DNA of 16,373 nucleotides from Geobacter sp. (GTDB lineage Bacteria > Desulfobacterota > Desulfuromonadia > Geobacterales > Geobacteraceae): positions 1 through 16,373 of the forward strand of contig DNJC01000072.1 of assembly GCA_003490025.1 (NCBI GenBank), in the 5' to 3' direction. The translations under genes were made by a program, and so were the position numbers. Below the pieces are notes generated by a model, which was given only the letters and a program-made list of their open reading frames with translations, searched no databases and was not told the origin of the DNA. Below are positions 5,670 to 13,105 of the stretch, in pieces. Each line of letters starts with the position of its first letter. The stretch's first letter is position 1.

Positions 5670-8072
5670 ATGAGAGCATTCTTCCATGATTTCAGCCTCC
5701 GCGCGACCGTCACGCTCGCTTTGGGGCTCACTCTGCTGCCAGGGCGCCTGCCGGCTGCAATGGCGGACGCCCCAGAGGTATCAGTCCGCTCCGACCATGC
5801 CTCTGCGCCGACGGGTGTGACGAAGGAAGTGGCGGAAATGGACATCGAGGAGCTGGCGAAGGTGAGGGTCACCCCCTTCGACGTTTCCACTCGCCTGGAC
5901 ATTGGTTACCACGCTTCGAACTCCGTGTCCGGCTCCCGCTTCGACATGCCGATCCGGGATCTCCCGTTCGCGATCCAGGCCTTTACCGAGTCCTTCATCG
6001 AGGACCAGAAGCCGGTGAACATCTTCGACGTCGCTCGCTACTCGCCGGGCGTCACCTACCGCAGCAACGACTTCAACGAGGGGAACGCCAACCTCGCCAT
6101 CCGCGGCTTCGCGGTCAGCTCCACCCCCGGAAACGTCCAGATCCTGCGCGACGGCTTCCACGGCCCCTCTATCTTCGACTTCACCAACATCAGCCGCGTG
6201 GAGGTGGTCAAGGGCCCCGCCTCGTTTCTCTACGGCCAGGTCGCTCCCGGCGGCATCGTCAACATCATCACCAAGAGCCCGCAGCCCCGGTTCGCCGCCA
6301 CAGCCGACGCCACCTACGGCTCCTACGGCCAATACCGTTTCGATGCCGACGTGACCGGACCTGCGACGAATAAGCTCTTCTATCGGCTGGCGACCTCCTA
6401 CGACCAGGACATCCACTACTGGGACCCCTACGACGCCTATTCCAGGGACATCTCCCCGTCCCTGCTCTGGCAGCCCAACGAGCGACTGGGCATTTCGCTC
6501 AAGTATGAAAACTTCCACAAGTTCGAGAAACCGCAGGTCATGCAAAAGCCCGGCTACAACCGCCAAAGCGGCATAGTGCCGACCCCGTCCGACCAAAACC
6601 TCCTGGGCGTCGACGTACCCGGCCTGCCGGACAACTGGAACAGCATGTCCAACGCCGATTTTCGCCGGAGCGACACCAACGCCCTGAACGCGTGGATCGA
6701 CTTCAAGGCCGGCAACCACTGGGATCTGCGCACCGCCTACTACCATCAGGATTACAAGGTCGACGCGCTCTTCTCCGGCAACTTCGGCATGGCGAACAAC
6801 ACCACCTTCCTGCAAGGGCGCCGTTTCAGAGGGCAGACCTACACCAACCGGGACGATATCTTCGAGGCCGAGGCTGTCGGCAACTACGAGTTCGGCCGCA
6901 CGAGCCTGCGCCTGCTCCTAGGCGCGCAGTACGTCGACCGCAATTTTTCCAACCGAGCCGGCCAGGCGCCCAACGACCCGGCGCTCGGCAGCGACCCCAC
7001 CGCGTCGCCGCTTCCGCTCTGGGACCTGAGGGATCCCTCCACCTGGAACCGCGTGGTCACGATTCCCGTCTCAACGCTCACCGTGAACCAGTTCAACCAT
7101 AGCACCGACTACCTGGACAAGTCCCTTTACGCCGGCACCACCTTAGGCTTCTTCGCCGACCGGCTGCTCGTGCTCGCCGGCTGGCGCAGGACCGCGACGC
7201 AAAGCCGGCTCATCGACAATCTGACCGGCCAACCCGACCCCGAATTGTCCGAGAGCGCGGTCACCCCCCAGTACGGCGTGCTCTACAAGATCACCCCCGG
7301 CCTCTCGGCCTTCGCCTCCTATGCCAAGTCGTTCGTCCCCGGATCGCAAATCCTCAACAATCCAGACGGAACGACCAAGCCCGCCGACCCGACCAGGGGA
7401 AAGGGATACGACATCGGACTCAAGGCCGACCTGTACGGCGGCCGCGTCTCAGGGACGCTCACCTTCTTCGACGTCCGCAACCAGAACATCGTCAACGACC
7501 TCGCCATGACGGACGCCACCGGCTCGGTGGTGATCTTCAACGTCCAAAGCGGCGGGCAGCGCTCCCGGGGCGTCGAGTTTGACGCCACGGCCACGGTGAC
7601 CGACAACTGGCAGCTTTACCTCTCCTACAGCTACATGGACGCGCGGATCGTGGAGTTCAGCGGCCACGATGCGGACGTACTTGCTCAGGACCCGTCCGCG
7701 CTCGATGCCGCCGGGCAGGCGAACTACAAGAACGTGAAACTGCTTCACAACGCCCGCCTGCAGATGAGCGCGCCGCACCTGGCCAACCTCTGGACGCGCT
7801 ACGACTTCGCGCAAGGGCGGCTCCGGGGGGCCTACGTCGGCGGCGGCGTCAACTTCGTGTACGATCAGACGATCCTTCCCGACTCCCCAAGCTCACTGAA
7901 CCAGACCTACACGCTTATCAATGCGCTGGTCGGTTATTCGTGGGCGGCGCGGGGAAGCCGCCTGAGCGTGGACCTCATGGGCAAGAACCTCGCCGATGAA
8001 CATTACCGCCCCTCGCAGAGCACGCGGGGCCGCCCCCGCGAGTTTCTACTCACATTCACAGCCAGGTTCTGA
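5670..8072 (+). CDS. TonB-dependent siderophore-type outer-membrane receptor
   Basis: About 800 residues. I place the start at 5670 because it gives a clean signal peptide (MRAFFHDFSLRATVTLALGL, ending near PAAMA) and has AGGA seven bases upstream; an in-frame ATG at 5613 would add 19 residues. The mature N-terminus has MDIEELAKVRVTPFDV. The plug domain follows (LPFAIQAFTESFIEDQK, DVARYSPGVTYR, LAIRGFAV, ILRDGF, VEVVKGPASFLYGQVAPGGIVNIITK). A 22-strand-type barrel completes the protein, with YTLINALVGYSW and a C-terminal segment ending in phenylalanine (FTARF), needed for barrel assembly. The motifs are those of ferric-siderophore receptors. The ligand is unknown. It heads the operon with a YfiR-family protein 36 bases downstream and a CHASE8 sensor kinase, so it may act in signalling as well as uptake. 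No TonB, ExbB or ExbD gene is in the window. Confidence 0.95.
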   Translation: MRAFFHDFSLRATVTLALGLTLLPGRLPAAMADAPEVSVRSDHASAPTGVTKEVAEMDIEELAKVRVTPFDVSTRLDIGYHASNSVSGSRFDMPIRDLPFAIQAFTESFIEDQKPVNIFDVARYSPGVTYRSNDFNEGNANLAIRGFAVSSTPGNVQILRDGFHGPSIFDFTNISRVEVVKGPASFLYGQVAPGGIVNIITKSPQPRFAATADATYGSYGQYRFDADVTGPATNKLFYRLATSYDQDIHYWDPYDAYSRDISPSLLWQPNERLGISLKYENFHKFEKPQVMQKPGYNRQSGIVPTPSDQNLLGVDVPGLPDNWNSMSNADFRRSDTNALNAWIDFKAGNHWDLRTAYYHQDYKVDALFSGNFGMANNTTFLQGRRFRGQTYTNRDDIFEAEAVGNYEFGRTSLRLLLGAQYVDRNFSNRAGQAPNDPALGSDPTASPLPLWDLRDPSTWNRVVTIPVSTLTVNQFNHSTDYLDKSLYAGTTLGFFADRLLVLAGWRRTATQSRLIDNLTGQPDPELSESAVTPQYGVLYKITPGLSAFASYAKSFVPGSQILNNPDGTTKPADPTRGKGYDIGLKADLYGGRVSGTLTFFDVRNQNIVNDLAMTDATGSVVIFNVQSGGQRSRGVEFDATATVTDNWQLYLSYSYMDARIVEFSGHDADVLAQDPSALDAAGQANYKNVKLLHNARLQMSAPHLANLWTRYDFAQGRLRGAYVGGGVNFVYDQTILPDSPSSLNQTYTLINALVGYSWAARGSRLSVDLMGKNLADEHYRPSQSTRGRPREFLLTFTARF

Positions 8073-8108
8073 CCTGGAACAGCCCGACAACGAGGGGCGC
8101 ATGGAATT

Positions 8109-8747
8109 ATGATGAACTCAGGAGACACTAACAGTGCCCGGTTGCGCGGAGTAATGCGGCCGCGGCCACGCCCCCTGCCATGGGCCTGCCGTTTGGCCGG
8201 TATGATCTGCCTGTCGCTGCTTTTTTGCCTGCCAGGTTTCGCAGAGGGGCAGGTGTATGGGAAAGCGAATCCGGGCCAGGTCGAAGCCGCCTACCTGCGC
8301 AATTTTGCCCACTACGTGACGTGGCCGCCTCAGGCCTTCGCCGAGGACCGTTCTCCCTGGAACATCTGCATCCTGGGGACTGACCCCTTTGGCGAGGTGC
8401 TGGAGAGGACCTTCAAGGGACGCACCGAGCAGGCGCGCACGTTTGAAATCTTCCGCGCGGAGGAGCTGGATAAATTGCCCCCCTGCCAGATCGTTTTCGT
8501 GGCTTATAAAGATGGCGCCAAGCGCCGCGCCGCCCTTGCCGAGTTGAAGAACCGGCCGGTCCTGACGGTGGGCGATGCACCCAAGTTTTTGCAGGAGGGA
8601 GGAATCATCCGGTTCCAGGTCGAAAACTACGTGGAAATGAGCGTCAACCTCGATCAGGCCCGCTCCGTTTCCTTGAAGATTCAGACCAAGATGCTGGAAG
8701 TCACCCATGAGGTACTGGAGAACGGGGTGGTCCGCAAGCAGAGGTGA
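8109..8747 (+). CDS. YfiR-family periplasmic protein (DUF4154)
   Basis: 212 residues. A basic N-terminus and a hydrophobic stretch (MICLSLLFCLPGFA) give a signal peptide with likely cleavage after Ala45. The mature part shows the YfiR/DUF4154 pattern: AAYLRNFAHYVTWPPQAF, NICILGTDPFG, CQIVFVAY, VLTVGDAPKFLQEGGIIRF and VNLDQARSVSLKIQTKML. Cys87 and Cys126 sit at positions typical of the family's cysteines. In Pseudomonas, YfiR is a periplasmic inhibitor of the CHASE8-containing cyclase YfiN. The next gene here encodes a CHASE8-domain kinase three bases downstream, so this protein probably modulates that kinase. The start is uncertain: 8109 or 8112 gives a long n-region, and Met16 (8154) or Met32 are alternatives. 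A copy lacking the signal peptide and 113 internal codons lies at 12944-13102. Confidence 0.88.
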   Translation: MMNSGDTNSARLRGVMRPRPRPLPWACRLAGMICLSLLFCLPGFAEGQVYGKANPGQVEAAYLRNFAHYVTWPPQAFAEDRSPWNICILGTDPFGEVLERTFKGRTEQARTFEIFRAEELDKLPPCQIVFVAYKDGAKRRAALAELKNRPVLTVGDAPKFLQEGGIIRFQVENYVEMSVNLDQARSVSLKIQTKMLEVTHEVLENGVVRKQR

Positions 8748-8750
8748 TGC

Positions 8751-11054
8751 ATGTTCTGGCGACGCGGCATTCGCTACAAGCTGGCTATCGCCCTGTGGGG
8801 CGTGGCGATCATAGCCTTCGCCGCGGCGGGCCTGGCTTTGGTGCTCTTCGAGAACCTCACGCTGGAGCGTCGCGTCGGGCAGATCATGGAGCCCTACGCG
8901 CAACTGGTCTCCGTCGGGACAGAAGCGGCGGTGGCCTTCGAGGACCCCGGACGCGCGCAGGAAATCCTCAATACGCTGCGGACCAACCCGCAACTTTCGA
9001 AAGCGGAAATCTTTCTGCGGGACGGACGGTTGCTGGCCCGCTACAGCGGCAGGTCCAAGGAGGCATCCCTTCCCCCTTCGCTCAAACCCGATGGCGTTTA
9101 CCTGAACCATAACAATGCGGAGTTGTTGCAGAGCCTGCAAGACGGCGCGCATCTGCGCCTCGTCATGAGCCTGAATGAACTCAACCGGCAAACTCAGGAA
9201 ATTTTGTGGAAATTCGCCCTGGGGATGTTCGTCCTGCTGGTGACCATCACCCTTGCCCTGCGGGCTGCTCTGCAAAAAACCATCATCGATCCCATCTCCA
9301 CCCTGGTCAAGACCGTAGAACAAGTTCGCACCAGGGCCGACTACAGCCGGCGGGTGCCGGCCTCCGGCGTCGATGAGGTGGGCCGGCTCGGCCAGAGCTT
9401 CAACGCCATGATGGGGGTGATCCAGGAACGCGAAGGCGATTTACGCCGGCTCACCCTCTTCCAGCGCACGATTCTGGACAACGCGGCCTACGGCATCATC
9501 TCCACGACTACCGAGGGAATTGTCAGCAGTTTCAATCGTGCCGCCGAGCACCTGCTCGGTTACCCGGCCGAAGAAGTGGTTGGAAAACTGACACCGGTCT
9601 GCTGGCACGATCAGGAAGAGATCTCGCGACGCGCCCTTCAGTTGTCTGAAGAGCTGGGCGAGACAGTAGCGCCGGGATTCGAGGTGTTCGCGGTCCGCCT
9701 GCGGCGTAACCTACCCGAGGAAAACGAGTGGACCTACATTCGCAAGGACGGGACGCGCATGCCGGTGCTCCTGTCAGTGACCGCGCTTCAAGGTGCGAGC
9801 GGCCAGATCACGGGATTCGTCGGACTGGCCTATGATCTCACCGAGCGCAAGCAGGCCGAGGCGCGCTACCGTGCCCTCTTCGAAAATGCCGTGGACGGCA
9901 TTTTCCAGACCACACCCTCCGGGCGCTTCATCGACGCGAATCCAGCCCTAGCGCGCATGTTGGGATACACCTCCGCACGGGAACTCATGGCTTGCGTCAC
10001 CGACATACCGCAACAGCTTTACGCGTGGCCGGAACACCGCGCCGAAATCAGCCACCTCATGGAGGAGCGGGGCGTCGTGGAAGCTTTCGAGACCAGGCTG
10101 TACCGCAAAGACGGCAGTTCGATCTGGGTTTCCGTCAACGGGCGCGCGGTCTGCAACGGCTCCGGGGCGATCCTCTACTGGGAAGGGATCACCGAGGACA
10201 TCACCGAACGCAAGAAAGCAGAGGAGGAGCTAAACCGCTACAAGACGCACCTGGAAACCCTGGTGCAGGAGCGTACCGTGCAGCTGGAGCAGGCCAACGT
10301 CCGGCTGCAGGAAATGGATCGCCTGAAATCCATGTTCATCGCCTCCACATCCCACGAACTGCGCACGCCGCTCAATGCCATCATCGGCTTTACCGGCATG
10401 ACCCTCCAGGGGTTATCTGGCGAACTCAACGAGGAGCAGCATGATAACCTGGCCCGGGTTTACCGGTCGGCCAAGCACCTTTTGGCGCTGATCACCGACA
10501 TCATCGACATCTCCAAGATCGAGGCGGGAAAGATCAGCATCTTCCCGGAGGAGTTCCCCCTGGAAGAGTTGGTGGATGAGGCGATAGCCATAGTGACCCC
10601 CCAGCTGCAGAAAAAGGGGCTCTCCCTGGAGCGGGAACTCCCCGCCACCCTTAATATGTATGCCGACCGGAAACGGCTGTTCCAGTGCCTGGTCAACCTT
10701 TTGAGCAACGCGGCAAAGTTCACCGAGAAGGGAAGGATCATTGTGGCGGCACGGGAGAACGACGGAAGTATAGAGCTGTCGGTAACGGACAGCGGTATCG
10801 GAATAGCGGAACGGGACCTCCCCAGGCTGTTCAAGCCCTTTGAAAGGCTGGAATCGCATCTGCGCGTGCGGGCGGGGGGCACGGGACTGGGGCTCTATCT
10901 GACGGCAAAGCTGGTCGCCGATATTCTACGCGGCACCATCTCGGTGCAAAGCCGCGAGGGTGAGGGGAGCACATTTACACTCAGCCTGCCGAGGGACCTG
11001 CGCCGGGTCCCTGAGCCGCCTGACTTAGTGAGAGAGGGAGGAGGTACTCCATGA
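8751..11054 (+). CDS. CHASE8-HAMP-PAS-PAS sensor histidine kinase
   Basis: 767 residues. Membrane segments lie near 10-33 and 153-172. Between them is a periplasmic domain of ~115 residues with the CHASE8 pattern (IMEPYAQLVSVGTEAAVAFEDP, AEIFLRDGRLLARY), as in the diguanylate cyclase YfiN. A HAMP domain (about 175-230), PAS 1 (237-365) and PAS 2 (365-490) follow, then a coiled coil, HisKA with His535 in TSHELRTPLNAI, and a HATPase with NLLSNAAKF, DSGIGI, LFKPFERL and GGTGLGLYL. The ribosome binding site AGAGGTGA overlaps the yfiR stop. The stop overlaps the next ATG as ATGA. The input is presumably YfiR status, reported by the upstream receptor. The output is presumably the stand-alone receiver downstream. 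The first ~250 codons are duplicated at 13106. Confidence 0.95.
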   Translation: MFWRRGIRYKLAIALWGVAIIAFAAAGLALVLFENLTLERRVGQIMEPYAQLVSVGTEAAVAFEDPGRAQEILNTLRTNPQLSKAEIFLRDGRLLARYSGRSKEASLPPSLKPDGVYLNHNNAELLQSLQDGAHLRLVMSLNELNRQTQEILWKFALGMFVLLVTITLALRAALQKTIIDPISTLVKTVEQVRTRADYSRRVPASGVDEVGRLGQSFNAMMGVIQEREGDLRRLTLFQRTILDNAAYGIISTTTEGIVSSFNRAAEHLLGYPAEEVVGKLTPVCWHDQEEISRRALQLSEELGETVAPGFEVFAVRLRRNLPEENEWTYIRKDGTRMPVLLSVTALQGASGQITGFVGLAYDLTERKQAEARYRALFENAVDGIFQTTPSGRFIDANPALARMLGYTSARELMACVTDIPQQLYAWPEHRAEISHLMEERGVVEAFETRLYRKDGSSIWVSVNGRAVCNGSGAILYWEGITEDITERKKAEEELNRYKTHLETLVQERTVQLEQANVRLQEMDRLKSMFIASTSHELRTPLNAIIGFTGMTLQGLSGELNEEQHDNLARVYRSAKHLLALITDIIDISKIEAGKISIFPEEFPLEELVDEAIAIVTPQLQKKGLSLERELPATLNMYADRKRLFQCLVNLLSNAAKFTEKGRIIVAARENDGSIELSVTDSGIGIAERDLPRLFKPFERLESHLRVRAGGTGLGLYLTAKLVADILRGTISVQSREGEGSTFTLSLPRDLRRVPEPPDLVREGGGTP

Positions 11055-11434
11055 AAACCGCGCTCATCATCGAAGACCACCCGGACAGCATGGTGCTTAT
11101 CAGCAGACTCCTGGAGAAGTGGGGGTACAGGACCATCGGCGCCGGCACCGGCAGGGAGGGGATCGAACTCGCCCTACAAAACAGGGCGGACTTCATCATC
11201 CTGGACATACAGCTGCCTGATATGGACGGAACAGAGGTGCTGCGCAGCATCCGCGCAAAACTTGGCCACGACACGCCGGTCATCGCTATAACCTCTTACG
11301 CCATGTCCGGTGACAGAGAGCGCCTCCTGGCGGCCGGCTGCGATGGCTATATAGAGAAACCTATCGATCCGGAACTGGTCTTGTCCCAGATCAGAGATGT
11401 CATAGGGGAAGAACATGAAGATACTGATCGCTGA
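11051..11434 (+). CDS. Stand-alone receiver protein (DivK/CheY-like)
   Basis: 127 residues, a single receiver domain with no output. Visible residues are E8/D9, phosphoacceptor D52 in IILDIQLPDMDG, T81 in AITSYAM and K103 in YIEKPID. The sequence resembles the receivers that follow hybrid-type kinases (GHDTPVIAITSYAM, AAGCDGYIEKPID). The ATG overlaps the CHASE8 kinase stop (ATGA) and follows GGGAGGAGG, so it is translationally coupled to that kinase, its likely phosphodonor. It overlaps the next gene by 20 bases. It probably acts as a phosphorelay intermediate or binds a partner protein, as DivK does. Confidence 0.95.
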   Translation: MKTALIIEDHPDSMVLISRLLEKWGYRTIGAGTGREGIELALQNRADFIILDIQLPDMDGTEVLRSIRAKLGHDTPVIAITSYAMSGDRERLLAAGCDGYIEKPIDPELVLSQIRDVIGEEHEDTDR

Positions 11435-12710
11435 CGACAATGCGGATGACAGGGTTTTACTGGAGAGGGCGCTCATGAACAAGGGGTATTCCGTCTCCAG
11501 TGCCACCAACGGTGTCCGAGCGCTGGAAGCCGCGCTCGACTCTCCCCCTGACCTGATCATTTCAGACATCATGATGCCGGAGATGGACGGTTTCGAGCTG
11601 TGCCGCCGGGTGAAGACGGACGACCGGCTGCGCCAGGTCGCCTTCATCTTCTACACGGCAACCTACGTCGAGGAGAAGGACGAGCAACTGGCGCTAAGCC
11701 TCGGGGCATCGAGGTTTCTCATAAAGCCCCTGGAACTTCCCGAGTTCCTGGGCGTGGTCAAGGCGGTCATCGACGAGTACCGCGCGCAACAGCTGCCGGT
11801 GCCGGAGCGGCCGCTGGCGCAGCAGGAGGAACTGGACCGCATGCATGTGGAGGCGCTGACCCGAAAGCTTGAGAAGAAGGTGAGCCAGCTCGAGGCGGAG
11901 CGCGAGGCGTTGCTCAAGAGCGAGGAGAATTACCGTCGGCTCAACGATACGCTGGAAGAGCGCATCAAACAGGCGGTGGACGATCTCCGCGAGAAAGACA
12001 GGATTCTGATTATTCAGGGGCGCCAGGCGGTCATGGGCGAGCTGATCGGCAACATCGCCCACCAGTGGCGCCAGCCGCTTAACATGCTGGCACTTCTGGC
12101 CCAGGAGCTGCCCATGAGCTACCAAGCAGGGACCTTCACCAAAGAGCTGCTGGAGGCGAACGTCACCAAGACCATGGAAATCATCCAGCAAATGTCCCGG
12201 ACCATCGAGGACTTCCGCAGCTACTCACAGCCGGACCGGGAAAAGATCGATTTCAAAGTGCTGCAGGTGATCGCCAAGACCCTCTCTCTACTGGAAGAGA
12301 GCTTCAAGGCGCACCTCATCAGGACCGAGATAGAGCAGGAAGGCGATCCCGTCATCAACGGTTACCCCAACGAATACTCCCAGGTGCTGCTCAACATCCT
12401 GAGCAATGCGCGGGACGCCTTGCTGGCAAGAAAGGTGGCCAGCCCCAGCATCGTGATCAGGGTTTTCAGTGAAAACGGCAGTACCGTGGTTACCGTCACC
12501 GACAACGCGGGCGGCATTCCCCCGGAGATCATCGACAAGATCTTCGAGCCGTACTTCACCACAAAAGGGCCTGAGCAGGGAACGGGACTCGGACTATTCA
12601 TTTCGAAGACCATCATCGAGAAGAACATGAATGGCGTTTTGAGCGCACGCAACACCGGTGTAGGGGCGGAATTCAGGATCAATATGAAACAGCGAAGAGC
12701 CGTGCCTTAG
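11415..12710 (+). CDS. Receiver-histidine kinase with AHQWRQPL-type phosphorylation site
   Basis: 431 residues with reversed architecture. An N-terminal receiver domain (about 1-120; D7/D8, phosphoacceptor D51 in LIISDIMMPEMDG, T81, K104 in FLIKPLE) is followed by a long coiled coil (about 140-200). A kinase core follows, with His216 in NIAHQWRQPLN, an N-box region NEYSQVLLNILSNARDA, DNAGGIP, FEPYFTTKGPEQGTGLGL and a short tail. No membrane segments are present, so it is cytosolic. It overlaps the receiver gene by 20 bases with GGGGAAGAAC before its ATG, so it ends the operon as a coupled partner. It may receive phosphate from the CHASE8 kinase and pass it to a regulator outside the window. 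The stop codon TAG lies at the start of the 21-bp repeat remnant. Its kinase half is about two-thirds identical to that of the gene at 13106. Confidence 0.93.
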   Translation: MKILIADDNADDRVLLERALMNKGYSVSSATNGVRALEAALDSPPDLIISDIMMPEMDGFELCRRVKTDDRLRQVAFIFYTATYVEEKDEQLALSLGASRFLIKPLELPEFLGVVKAVIDEYRAQQLPVPERPLAQQEELDRMHVEALTRKLEKKVSQLEAEREALLKSEENYRRLNDTLEERIKQAVDDLREKDRILIIQGRQAVMGELIGNIAHQWRQPLNMLALLAQELPMSYQAGTFTKELLEANVTKTMEIIQQMSRTIEDFRSYSQPDREKIDFKVLQVIAKTLSLLEESFKAHLIRTEIEQEGDPVINGYPNEYSQVLLNILSNARDALLARKVASPSIVIRVFSENGSTVVTVTDNAGGIPPEIIDKIFEPYFTTKGPEQGTGLGLFISKTIIEKNMNGVLSARNTGVGAEFRINMKQRRAVP

Positions 12711-12771
12711 CTAAACCTCATCATGGTTAAACTAAACCTCTTCAGGGTTTAGCAAAATCTCGTGGATTTTT
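12709..12771. repeat. Three degenerate 21-bp repeat units, second locus
   Basis: Units start at 12709, 12730 and 12751. The first matches the array at 71-217 closely (AGCTAAACCTCATCATGG), the second less well and the third poorly, so the array decays to the right. The second unit can fold as CTAAACC/GGTTTAG (12732-12738 with 12746-12752). As at the first locus, the repeats begin right at the 3' end of an operon, here overlapping the stop codon. The repeat orientation relative to transcription is opposite at the two loci, which speaks against a terminator function. Confidence 0.8.
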
Positions 12772-12793
12772 CGCACAGCCAGCCCTGCATGCA

Positions 12794-12944
12794 GAAGGCA
12801 GGCTGCGTTTAGATCTAATTGCAGCGAAATCGTTCTGACTGACTCCCAACCTTGCCCACATTGTCGACGTCGTTAGATTTTCCTCACAAGGCTCGACAAT
12901 TATCGAATCATCCCGATGCTGCCACAAGGCTTGAGAATATGGGC
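12794..12944 (+). repeat. Second copy of the TonB-operon upstream region
   Basis: It matches 5470-5641 with about 21 bases missing. It ends at GGGC (12941-12944), where the sequence jumps to the yfiR gene (equivalent to 8247-8250), so the receptor gene is absent. The inverted repeat ATTGTCGA/TCGACAAT is intact at 12860-12867 and 12893-12900. It probably supplies the promoter for the second CHASE8 kinase. Confidence 0.85.
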
Positions 12945-13102
12945 AGGTGTATGGGAAAGCGAATCCGGGCCAGGTCGAAAACTACGTGGAAATGAGCGTC
13001 AACCTCGATCAGGCCCGCTCCGTTTCCTTGAAGATTCAGACCAAGATGCTGGAAGTCACCCATGAGGTACTGGAGAACGGGGTGGTCCGCAAGCAGAGGT
13101 GA
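12944..13102 (+). pseudogene. yfiR remnant without signal peptide and 113 internal codons
   Basis: The reading frame QVYGKANPGQVE is fused directly to NYVEMSVNLDQARSV and runs to the normal stop. The first part equals codons 48-59 of the intact gene and the rest equals codons 173 to the end. The start, signal peptide and the core with both cysteines are gone. A stop (12932-12934) closes the frame just upstream. The internal join lies in CCAGGTCGAA (12970-12979), which occurs twice in the intact gene (8276-8285 and 8615-8624). From the join to the stop the DNA matches the intact gene without a difference that I can find. A secreted product is not possible; at most a short cytosolic peptide could be made. 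Confidence 0.85.
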
Positions 13103-13105
13103 TTC

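Noticed and set aside
5781..6815. Minus-strand 344-codon frame opposite the TonB receptor
   Set aside because: Low-complexity Val/Gly-rich shadow typical of the reverse strand of a GC-rich gene.
8118..9323. Minus-strand 401-codon frame, with a similar one at 12908-13963
   Set aside because: The two resemble each other only because they lie opposite the duplicated yfiR-kinase DNA; they are antisense shadows of real genes and not a second gene family.
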